DNA of 64,000 bases, from the NCBI GenBank assembly GCA_027924585.1, contig BSBM01000123.1, positions 14,253,501-14,317,500 on the forward strand. Reading direction: 5' to 3'. A program made the position numbers and the translations under genes. The first letter of the stretch is position 1, and each line of letters opens with the position of its first letter. The notes under the pieces were generated by a model that made no database searches, was not told the DNA's origin, and was given only the letters and a program-made list of their open reading frames with translations. Positions 47,774 through 59,758 of the stretch are shown here, piece after piece. This stretch comes from Larix kaempferi (Eukaryota; Streptophyta; Pinopsida; Pinales; Pinaceae).

Positions 47774-50700
47774 TGTAGTGCCCAACCATGGCACTGGGTC
47801 TCTATTCCGTTTTCATGTAAATACCAAGTTTTTTTGTTTTCTGAAAAAAAATAAAATCAACTGTCTATGTTTTTGTTTTCTATATGTTTATATGTCTGTT
47901 TTCTATATGTTTATATGTCTCTGCAAATAAATAAACATAAGGTTAAGACTTTTCATTTTAACTCTATTCTTTTAACATACATAATTTGAAAATAAAAGAA
48001 AATACATTTTTTTCTAAGCTAACTCAGTAAAATACCTGGATTCGTAGATTGCAGTAAGATAAGAAGATTTATGTAGTGTATTCTGTAGGTTCCCTTAGCA
48101 ACCCGAAATGATGGGTCCACCCTGTCGATCAACTATTATCTTGCTGACCCTAGGAAATCAACAGATTTCCTAGCCCTTGAGCCCACAGACCGATAATCTC
48201 AATAGCAACTTTGTCCTTAGTTCAATAGCCATACTGTTCAGTGATTTTTCCCCCTCCTCATTGGAGTTTTCTCCCTCCTCCATTCCTCGAGTTGTCCCCA
48301 TCCTTGGAATATTTCACTTTTCCATACAAATCCTCACAGTTCTCCCACAATAACTTCCCCCACTACTTTGTTAAATCTTCCCTTAAATAGAAATTTTCCT
48401 CCATCATAACTTCCTTGTCACTCCACCGCCCTAGCCTACATGGTTTTGGAAATATCAATCATTAATGCAACACCATTTTCAAGATAAAGTGATGATTATG
48501 TATATATTTTAATTAAACTCCCGAGACAATTTTAAATAATATTAAAATCATAACTTCCTTGTCACTCCACCGCCCTAGCCTACATGGTTTTGTAAATATC
48601 AATCATTAATGCAACACCATTTTCAAGATAAATGATGATTATATATTATTTTAATTCATCCAAGTTTCTCTCGAGCAGTGGGATTATTGACTTTCTAGTT
48701 TAGCTTTGAATTCATTTTGTTTAATAGAAGCAAGATATTTATGAATTATATTTAAACTCCCAAGACAATTTTAAACAATATTAAAATCACTCCACCGCTT
48801 AGTTAAGTGTTTTAAATAATATAAATATTGTGGGACCTTTCAAGATATGAAAAGACATAAATCTTAAATGTTTATCCTCATCTCGACACTAAATGGTCTA
48901 ACTTGTATAAAATAAAATATTATTTAAAGATTATCCCCTCATATGTCCCTTTATTTAATTTATCAATTTAATGTACCTCCTTCCATTAATATGAAAATAA
49001 TCCAAATTATTTGATAATTTATTTATTTATTTATTTTTAAATATTTCAACTTACTTGGAATGATTCGGTCAATTAATTAACTCAATAATCCCTTTAATAA
49101 ATTATTGGATTCACTATGGTTTATAAAATGGTTTATATAAAAAGACAATTATCGTTTTGTTTTTATTATTAATTAAATAATAATAGTAATAACAATAATA
49201 ATCAATAATAATAGTAATTAAGTTAATGGTGAATAATGAATAACAATATTCATTTGTTTAATCGATAAATGATCCAACATCAACATAGTACCTTTGTGTA
49301 TTAATAAACGAAATACTCTTAATGGTTTAATTAATCATGATCAATAATTAAATAGTACACTCTTCGAGTGTTAATGTTTAACTGTTATACTTCATATTGA
49401 CTTCATATATTGGCTTCATACTGACGACACCTTCACTTGAGTATACTTACAATTGAAGAAACTTATTTTAATTGTTCATTACATTGTTTATATACAAAGA
49501 CTAATTAACTTATTTCACACATTAGTATCTTGATCATATATTACTTAAGTCGTTTACTATCTCCTTAACTCGATTATCTATGACAACTTATAGCATTGTT
49601 AAATCCTTATAAGTATGTTGTAAACAGATACTATCGCACATGTACAAAATGTGCATGCGTGGCCAGCATATGCATAGGTCTGACAAGTACTATAAACATA
49701 CATCATATTTCCTATGCTTAACAACTAACTAATACTAATAATACTTCATGCAAATAGAACAAGTATATATTTATCCTAACATTACTAAAACATCATCGAT
49801 CATTTTATCAGTTAACCTTTAAGATTTCATTTCATTATCTTTATGATTACATTTGTTCAATCAATCAAGTACAAGGAAAGATACCTGCTACCACTAACTC
49901 AAGATCAAGGAATACCCAACCCTCAATAGTACTAACTAACATATCCTCCCATCCTAACCTACATCCACATCCTCCCTATCCTTCCTCCACTAGTACAAAA
50001 AGTGGATGCCAACTATACTGACCTGACCACATAGAACCTGAGAGCGGTAGCGTCGGCTAACTAGCGGACCTAGCCTCTCCTAGCAGGCATCCGACCATCG
50101 TAATCACAACAACTTGGGGAGCATGTCTCAGCACGGCCCTCCCACGACCCCAGGTATCATAGAAACATAGGGTGGGAAATACATCCATCCCTCTCAACAT
50201 ACTGGGTCTACACTCTTATCAAATCATACTTTTCTGCTATCAAGATTATCGGTCCATGTCATCGTATCATGAATTTCGGTTGCTAAGGTTTACTGCATGG
50301 ATAGGTTCTTATCCATATATTAGATCAAGTATCCGGCTATCCCATAGCCCTTGTGTCCTGTAGGTTAGTATTCCGCAAAATACACATTTTATAACAAGCA
50401 TTTCCTTTCGATCACCAATTGATCCATATCATCAACATCATTTTATTTCACGTCACAATTTTATCTCATCACAGGTATGCATGGACTATAACAGTTCTAT
50501 CAATTTCATCATAGGATGGCATCAACGTACAACACCATATATTTCACATTTCATCAATGAAAATGCTAAAACATATATTCTCATCATAAAAGCAATGAAT
50601 CTCATGATAATCATAACTTAATAACTGCATGAACATAGTAACATCATAATATCGTTGCATCATAGTCATAATGAAATCATAACATAGTAACAACATAAAC

Positions 50701-50838
50701 ATGGTAGCAACATATAATCAGGTCGATCGTGTCATAAGTATATTTTACTCACTCTTAGCTGAGTTCAATAGATAGAAAGAAATAAAGTGCAATATGTCTC
50801 ACGGATAAATCTATCTAGTCAAAATATGGGGCGTTACA
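47774..50838 (-). repeat. 3' LTR of the LARD-like element
   Basis: 3065 bp. Compared with the other LTR it has an extra copy of GTTTTCTATATGTTTATATG near 47875-47920 and lacks a 29-bp duplication. It is AT-rich, with a TAATAA-type low-complexity stretch at about 49165-49250. Short open frames inside it are not called as genes. Confidence 0.95.
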
Positions 50839-50853
50839 TACACCCACCCTTTA
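50839..50853 (-). other. Polypurine tract of the LARD-like element
   Basis: Minus strand AAAGGGTGGGTGTA just before the LTR start TGTAACGCCCC. Confidence 0.88.
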
Positions 50854-53800
50854 GGAAACTTCATCCCGAATTTATGGTCAAAATAGCAAGGGAAAATCTT
50901 GACGCATAGTCTCTACATTCTTCGAGGTGGAAAAACCTGGGCTATACTTGCCCAAATGGGCTTCCTCTCGTTTAGACATAATGATGTTTACAAAATTTAC
51001 TCATTTTATCACAAGGGAAGTGTTCTTATATTTTGTTTAATGTTTATGTAGGTTGTTGATTTGACGTATTCAGGTTTCATTACTATACTTACCCATAGAA
51101 TAATTGATATCCTTGTTAAATTATATTGCATTTTTTTATTTATAAGGTGATTTTATAGGAAGACCGTGTCTTCTACATGACTTTTAGTTTGATTCTAAAA
51201 CATTGTCACGACTCCTTCATTAGTCCTCATCTCAAGTTAACTTCACTTTGACTTACACCAATTACTATTCAATGAATTACATATTATTACCCAATAATTT
51301 TGAGGAGATCTTGACTCACGAGTCTCACGATATGCCCATCCCTATATATGGTTTTAATTTTGAAACAAAATTTACCCTATGTGGAATGCAACCAACTTAT
51401 GCCCACCATGAAATTCAACCTACCAAACCTATACACATACCCTGTAGGATTTGTACTATCTTGCAAGCCTAAGGTATTGTTAATCATTATCTAGCCTATC
51501 CTTACAAGGTGAAAACCTGGCTTACTAGCATCAATTGCATAATACTCACTTTAACTCAAATTTTTAGAAATTCGTTATGCGTACTCAACCTACTCCTTTC
51601 ACTGATTTTGTAAAGACAACCATACTCTTTCGTAATTATTTCCATCGTAAATTCTCTTGGGAAGTATGCTACCGCACCTAGGACGCAATCCTATTATAGT
51701 TTTCATCACAAATGCTCAAATATGCCTACTAGCAAGGGTAATACAAGATGCCCAAAATGTTTTAATTTTTTTTTTTTTTTCACTTCCTATAAGGGCCATC
51801 ATTACAATCTATAGGACTACCATGCAATTCTTACTCTTATAACTATAATTGTTCATATATTCTTTTCTAAATTTATACCTTGCAATATTTATAGTTATAT
51901 GCCATGCCTTCATTGATATTATCCATGGTGATTTCTAACCACTCCTACATATCTCTAGCTCCCTCATGGCTTTCCTCTTGCTAAGCCATCTTAGAAGTTC
52001 AATAATGGATCAACCGACCCATGCTCGCCATATCATTTGCTATAACAATATTGAAATGTCATTTATCCATTCAACATCATATTTCTACACTAGTTCTTAT
52101 TATAGGGCTTGAAAGACTTCTTCATTTGTGTACTACTCCTTCTATCCCTAACACTATCTCTTATGGTAATTAAGTGTCATTTAAACATATTGTATTTTTT
52201 TTTTTGCATACTTTACTTATGTTGTGTTTACTTGTCACATATATTTACTTATTGATATCATTATCATTTTCAAAACTCTTAGTCCCTTCGAGTTACATGC
52301 CTAGGCATTATATTGCACCATTCCTCCTTAACTATGTTTAAGGAAAAGAATATGTTAGTTCATCTAAGCATTGTTTCGTTGTAATAAGCATCAAGCATCT
52401 TACCATTCCTTAAATAAATGAAAAGTTCTTTATAAGCCCTATTATTAATACATCCAAATATACCACCAGAGATTTTATCCTCCTTTGTAATTCTATGTAA
52501 AGGCTTAGGCATAACATGAACCTTAACACAATGTAACTATGTTTTAGACAATTATGTTCTCCTTTCTCTCAAACCTACATTTGATACACGGTAATCCTAT
52601 GTTTAACTTCAATATAAAACTACAGTCCAAAAGGCACTACAATTGGAAGATCACACCTACATTCTTTACATTTAAGTTTTTATGAATTGAAAAACATACC
52701 TTAATTTCCTTCCATTTTAATGATGTCAATTGTGAGTAAATATGGCACAGATGGTAAAAGTTTAGACTTTTATAAATGGTAAGAATTTTATAAATGGTCG
52801 CGACACCTGTTGTTGAATATTTTAACTACTATATGTTATATAAAAGAAAACTGATCATCTCTAGACAGTATTCACCAGCAGGAAACTTAGTGAATGATTT
52901 GGAACATGCAAATAATAATCCGATTATTTCAACTGTATTTGCTACGACCTATGCCCATTAGATAACCGACTACTTGGGTCTTAATGAGTTTACTGAGAAC
53001 ATGCATTTAAATATCCTGTTCATACCAAACAGAGTTAGCTACAACATATCTGTTAGATAATTGACAGCTAGTTACGGTATACGGGTCCCAGATGAAGTCC
53101 CAGATTCACTTAAGAGAAAAAAAGAAAAAAAAGTTAATGGGATAATTACCAACTGAATTCAACTCTAGATTTTTAAAAGAATGTCAAATATGATTATTTC
53201 GAACTGAGTTCAAGACTCCATAATTAATTTATAAATAACAATATGATGGTTGCGAGCAAGTACAAGATCCCATATTTAAAAAAAATCAACACGGTATTCA
53301 CATATCAAGCACCAGATCTAAATTAAAAGGTCACTTCACTAATCGTGGACATAGTTTGAACTTCAGATGGACTTATAAATATTAAATACAAAAATCATGA
53401 ACAGTGTACAAACATACTACAAGACTTCAGTTCTCATATATACATAAAAAAAATTGTTAATATTATATTCACAACAGAGATTATCTCTTTGAAATTATAT
53501 TATCAATACACTCATCGCGGACAGAGTGGAACTTCAGATTTAACTTACAACATCAAATAAAACTTCTGGTAGAGATTTAAATGGATCATCTTGAGTGGCG
53601 ACCAAAGGTACGGGTCCGTGATCTAAAGACAAAGGTGTTCATCGAGGAGAGAGTTATATACTCATTCCACCGAGTTTATGGGTAGAGATCTACACGATCT
53701 AAGTCTATAGGCATTTTAATAAGGAAATTGATGTTTATACACCTTCGCCCAGATCCATACGATTTGAGATTAAGGAGTTCGACCATAACAGATGGAGTAG

Positions 53801-56669
53801 ATCTTAGGTAAATAACTTAACATTTGAGACTCATGATATGATTTCAGAACAGAGTTTAATGGTCAATAAACAGAGATCCGACCTATCTTATAAGGTCTGA
53901 AAACTGAACCTCAAAATAAAATGAGAATAGAGTGATAAGCCCGATCTACAAGTATATGATAATTTTCTGGTCAATTAAGATTGTCTCAGAATGTAAATTA
54001 TATAGAAATAATTTTGCTAATAGAACTACCACCTGTCGATCTTCATGAGTATGCGTTAATTACTCCCATAATTTTGAACAAGATTTAAATTCCAGAATAC
54101 AGTTAAATGATGGTAATAATTTTTATTTTTTTAAATACATGCTTACGTTTTTCTTTTGTTTCGAATTAATATTTTATAATAAATTATGCTTTGTTTACAA
54201 TGGCTATGCTCCCTTTCCACGTGCTGGTCTCCACCGTCTCCACCGACTAACCACTATACTCACCCGGCTGTAAGGGAATCACGAGGACTCATGGAATGCA
54301 TGGAAGCCATGCGGGCTGCATGCAGGCCCTTTTTCCCACCGTTCGTATGCAGGGCGCCTGGATACAAAGGCAGTTCATCCCTGCCCGCGCGCGTGAAGGC
54401 CCTTTAGGCTCGAACCTGGGTGATTGTGTAAAGAGCCATTGATATCTCTCAGTGCAGAGGAGATTCCAAGTATGGAAACATTGGCATCAGCGAAGATATT
54501 GGTACGTAGGCTCAAGTCCGGCTGCTCCAATGCCTACGCCTCGCAGCCAAGCGTGCTCACAGGTGCGGTGTCCAAAATGATCCCCCCTACCTAACGTTGG
54601 AGCTGTAACAATCAGCACTACGACCTCACAAGCTTCAAGTGAGTAAAACTTGTAAACCCTTCAATTACCTATTGGGTTGTGTCCTATCGTAGAGGGTCTC
54701 TCCTTGTTCAACAACTAGTTTGGGCGATAATACATATGCAAGAATGCCCCCATTCTAACATATATATACACAGGCCGTTATTCGTCGTCTGTAAGCCTTT
54801 ACTCGTGGATTCCCTTGACGCTGCTATGGGTAGTTCCCTTCACAGTTGGTCATGAGGCATTGTGCATGCTATGATCCCTTGTGACTTGGCGCTTATGCGT
54901 TGGCATTTGGTATTGGTAAGCTGGTGCTTCAAATCCCACCTGGCTCTGCTTGATAATGGTGGTCGAGTTCTGTGTGTTTCTTACGTTATCAGAGATCAAA
55001 TCCCCATAGACACATTTTACAGTTAAATTTACCATTTATGGCCCAATTTGCTTATCAATTTGATGTTTTATATGGTACAAATCAATAACTATAGAGCTCT
55101 GTAGGGAGGAACTGGTAGTTTATGGCTGAGTGGGGTTGCTATGTGTGAAACATACATGCGTCGTCAAGTATATCATCCTTCTATGGATAATGATTGGGAC
55201 CTACAGCCTCTACCTATTTTCCCAAACTAACTCCAAGATTGTTTCTTAGGTTCTCCCTTGTTTCTTATTCTTTCCAAGTTCTGCAGTTATTTTAATGTTT
55301 AAAAAAATAAAACTCCGTATTGAAATGCATCAAATATGCCATTATTTTAAATTTGGGGATCATAATCAACATATTGAATTTTGGTTTATTTCTTTTTATT
55401 GCTCTACATATTTTAGAAGCATAAAATGATTTGAACATTGCCCATCCACCTCTCGATGCACTCAAGCTGAGCGCTGAGTTTCATTTATGTTTTTGTTTCA
55501 ATTTTTTTTTTTTTTAAATACAACTTCAGGCTCTTCTCCCCTACTAGAATCGAACTCTTCTTCTTAACTTTTAGAATGATTTCTATGAGTCTTCTAATGT
55601 CATCATTTCTATTTCCCGTGGCTTCGGCACCAACCCTAAAATTTGAAGTCGACGCCAAGCAAGCCTGGTGCACATGGCCAGCAGGGGGTACCAAAAACGT
55701 GGCAGCCCTCCGGGGTTAGCGTCTGCTGCACTATGCTTAGTCCTGCTCGCATTATGGCCAACTTGATAAGTAAATCAATCTGCACTATGCTTAGTCCTGC
55801 TCGCATTATGGCCAACTTGATAAGTAAATCAATCTTCGGATATTGTCTCTAATTCTCTATTAACTGGGAAAAATAAATTCTCAATAAGAGACTTCAAATT
55901 CAATCATACAGTCATCTTCCCATCAATTTTCCTTCCTTCGGCCTTACCTTTATTCTCTGTGTAAAAAAAAGGGTTCATGCTAAGCTACCAATACAGGTAC
56001 GGGTTTATTTGAAATGTAATGAGATTTGGATTCAGATCATGGCGTCCCTATAAAATTAACCTAGACTTCATTTAAAATCTCATAGATTTGATTAACTGTC
56101 AGAAATAGATGACAGTGATTTCCTCAAGCAATTTGCATTTGTTTTTCAATATAAATCTCTGATTCTTTTAAACTGAGCGAATTTGCTCATTTTTTTTTAA
56201 TGGATTCCCATCGCTTAGTTAGCCATCTGCTTCAATAAATTTGAATCAAGAGAAGTCCTTTAGCTCGTCAGGAGTAAAGATCGAAAAATAATTTGCCAAG
56301 ATTTTGGGGACAATAGTAGGAAATAGGACAAAAGGGGATAAATTGCTGGAAGCCCTAAATAATTTGCATTTGTTTAGTGGTAGATTAGCCTAGAAATTCT
56401 ATTGTCAGGGTGAAGGTTTTCACACAGAAGGCAGGGAGATCCTTGCTGATTCATATTAGTCTTTTGTGTGCACCCCAATAGTTATATAAAATAATTAAAA
56501 TATAATTATATATACATTTTTCGGATGTTTATTCCTATTATCGTTGTGCAGGTACCTTGGAAGCTTACTATGGCTGGAGGTTAAGTAGGTAAATTAGCAA
56601 GTAGATTTTTTTTTAACCATGATGAGATGAAGCATGAGTAGGATTTTAGGTTCAAGAGTCCGAACAAGT
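50854..56669. other. Interior of the LARD-like element, no coding signal
   Basis: I find no Gag, protease, integrase, reverse transcriptase or RNase H motif on either strand. A frame at 51248-51472 is short and unrecognised. At 53.2-53.6 kb a diverged repeat of GGAC-AG-GTGGAACTTCAGAT type occurs. A comparatively GC-rich island (54.2-54.65 kb) has no identifiable content. Confidence 0.75.
55726..55833. repeat. Exact 54-bp tandem duplication
   Basis: Copies start at 55726 and 55780 with CTGCACTATGCTTAGTCCTG and end AGTAAATCAAT. They look identical, so the event is young relative to its surroundings. Confidence 0.93.
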
Positions 56670-56682
56670 GGCCCTGATACCA
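56670..56682 (-). promoter_or_regulatory. Primer-binding site of the LARD-like element
   Basis: Minus strand TGGTATCAGGGCC, close to the initiator-methionine tRNA consensus, two bases inside the 5' LTR end. Confidence 0.88.
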
Positions 56683-56684
56683 AA

Positions 56685-59600
56685 TTTAGTGCCCAACCAT
56701 GGCACTGGGTCTCTATTCCGTTTTCATGTAAATACCAAGTTTTTTTGTTTTCTGAAAAAAAAATAAAAAAATCAATTGTCTATGTTTCTGTTTTCTATAT
56801 GTTTATATGTCTCTGCAAATAAATAAACATAAGGTTAAGACTTTTCATTTTAACTCTGTTCTTTTAACATACATAATTTGAAAATAAAAGAAAATAATTT
56901 TTTTTTCTAAGCTAACTCAGTAAAATACGTGGATCCATAGATTGCACTAAGATAAGAAGATTTATGTAGTGTATTCTGTAGGTTCCCTTAGCAACCCTAA
57001 ATGATGGGTCCACCCTGCCGATCAACTATTATCTTGTTGATCCTAGGAAATCAACAGATTTCCCTAGCCCTTGAGCCCACAGACCGATAATCTCAATAGC
57101 AGCCTTGTCCTTAGTTCAATAGCCATACTGTTCAGTGAGTTTCCCCCCTACTCATTGGAGTTTTCTCCCTCCATTCCTCGAGTTGTCCCCATCCTCGGAA
57201 TATTTCACTTCTCCATACAAATCCTCACAGTTCTCCCACAATAACCTCCCCCACTACTTTGTTAAATGTTCCCTTAAATAGAAATTTTCCTCCATCATAA
57301 CTTCCTTGTCACTCCACTACCCTAGCCTACATGGTTTTGGAAATATCAATCATTAATGCAACACCATTTTCAATATAAAGTGATGATTATGTATATATTT
57401 AAATTAAACTCTCGAGACAATTTTAAATAATATTAAAATCATAACTTCCTTGTCACTCCACCGCCCTAGCCTACATGGTTTTGGAAATATCAATCATTAA
57501 TGCAACACCATTTTCAAGATAAATGATGATTATATATTATTTTAATTCATCCATGTTTCTCTCGAGCAGTGGGATTATTGACTTTCTAGTTTAGCTTTGA
57601 ATTCATTTTGTTTAATATAAGCAAGATATTTATGAATTATATTTAAACTCCCAAGACAATTTTAAACAATATTAAAATCACTCCACCGCTTAGTTAAGTG
57701 TTTTAAATAATATAAATATTGTGGGACCTTTCAAGATATGAAAAGACATAAATCTTAAATGTTTATCCGCATCTCGACACTAAATGGTCTAACTTGTATA
57801 AAATAAAATATTATTTAAAGATTATCCCCTCATATATCCCTTTATTTAATTTGTCAATTTAATATACCTCCTTCCATTAATATGAAAATAATCCAAATTA
57901 TTTGATAATTTATTTATTTATTTATTTTTAAATCTTTCAACTTACTTGGAATGATTCGGTCAATTAATTAACTCAATAATCCATTTAATAAATTATTGGA
58001 TTCACTATGGTTTATAAAATGGTTTATATAAAAAGACAATTATCATTTTGTTTTTATTATTAATTAATTAATAATAGTAATAACAATAATAATCAATAAT
58101 AATAGTAATTAAGTTAATGGTGAATAATGAATAACAATATTCATTCGTTTAATCCATAAATGATCCAACATCAACATAGTACCTTTGTGTATTAATAAAC
58201 GAAATACTCTTAATGGTTTAATTAATCGTGATCAATAATTAAATAGTACACTCTTCGAGTGTTAATGTTTAACTGTTATACTTCATATTGACTTCATACT
58301 GACGTTATACTTCATATTGACTTCATATATTGGCTTCATACTGACGACACCTTCACTTGAGTATACTTACAATTGAAGAAACTTATTTTAATTGTTCATT
58401 ACATTGTTTATATACAAAGACTAATTAACTTATTTCACACATTAGTATCTTGATCATATATTACTTAAGTCGTTTACTATCTCCTTAACTCGATTATCTA
58501 TGACAACTTATAGCATTGCTAAATCCTTATAAGTATGTTGTAAACAGATACTATCGCACATGTACAAAATGTGCATGCGTGGCCAGCGTATGCACAGCTC
58601 TGACAAGTACTATAAACATACATCATATTTCCTATGCTTAACAACTAACTAATACTAATAATACTTCATGCAAACAGAACAAGTATATATTTATCCTAAC
58701 ATTACTAAAACATCATCGATCATTTTATCAATTAACCTTTAAGATTTCATTTCATTATCTTTATGATTACATTTGTTCAATCAATCAAGTACAAGGAAAG
58801 CTACCTACTATCACTAACTCAAGATCAAGGAATACCCAACCCTCAACAGTACTAACTAACATATCCTCCCATCCTAACCTACGTCCACATCCTCCCTATC
58901 CTTCGTTTGCTAGTACAAAAAGTGGATGCCAACTATACTGACCTGACCACATAGAACCTGAGAGCGGTAGCGTCGGTTAACTAGCGGACCTAGCCTTTCC
59001 TAGCAAGCATCCGACCATCGTAATCACAACAACTTGGGGAGCGTGTCTCAGCACGGCCCTCCCACGAGCCCGGGTATCATAGAAACATAGGGTGGGAAAT
59101 ACATCCATCCCTCTCAACATACTGGGTCTACACCCTTATCAAATCATACTTTGCTGCTATCAAGATTATCGGTCCATGTCATCGTATCATCAATTTTGGT
59201 TGCTAAGGTTTACTGCATGGATAGGTTCTTATCCATATATCAGATCAAGTATCTGGCTATCCCATAGCCCTTGTGTCCTGTAGGTTAGTATTCCGCAAAA
59301 TACACATTTTATAACAAGCATTTCCATTCGATCACCAATTGATCCATATCATCAACATCATTTTATTTCACGTCACAATTTTATCTCATCACAGGTATGC
59401 ATGGAATATAACAGTTCTATCAATTTCATCATAGGATGGCATCCACGTACAACACCATATATTTCACATTTCATCAATGAAAACGCTAAAACATATATTG
59501 TCATCATAAAAGAAATGAATCTCATGATAATCATAACTTAATAACTGCATGAACATAGTAACATCATAATATCGTTGCATCATAGTCATAATGAAATCAT

Positions 59601-59758
59601 AACATAGTAACAACATAAACATGGTAGCAACATATAATCGGGTCGATCGTGTCATAAGTATATTTTACTCACTCTTAGCTGAGTTCAATAGATAAAAAGA
59701 AATAAAGTGCAATATGTCTCACGGATAAATCTATCTAGTCGAAATATGGGGCATTACA
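56685..59758 (-). repeat. 5' LTR of the LARD-like element
   Basis: 3074 bp. Starts TTTAGTGCCC on the plus strand (TGTAGTGCCC in the other LTR) and ends GGGGCATTACA. Contains a 29-bp tandem duplication around 58283-58325 absent from the other copy. Confidence 0.95.

Larger units (their letters stand above)
47774..59758 (-). mobile_element. 12-kb coding-poor LTR element (LARD-like), complete
   Basis: Two LTRs of 3065 and 3074 bp with TG...CA ends (minus strand TGTAACGCCCC... or TGTAATGCCCC...) flank 5.85 kb. The target duplication GTATG is at 47769-47773 and 59759-59763. A primer site and polypurine tract place the element on the minus strand. The sequence before the polypurine tract (TTCGGGATGAAGTTTCCTAA) resembles that of plant Ty3/Gypsy Tekay/Del-type elements, yet no Gag or Pol motif is found. 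This matches large retrotransposon derivatives, which are moved by proteins of related elements. The LTRs differ at roughly a few percent, including small tandem duplications. It interrupts gene U-C. Confidence 0.93.

Noticed and set aside
54186-54660. GC-rich island in the LARD interior as a host gene or rRNA fragment
   Set aside because: The open frame is only 73 codons with no motif, and I cannot match the sequence to rRNA. It may be captured DNA but nothing supports a call.
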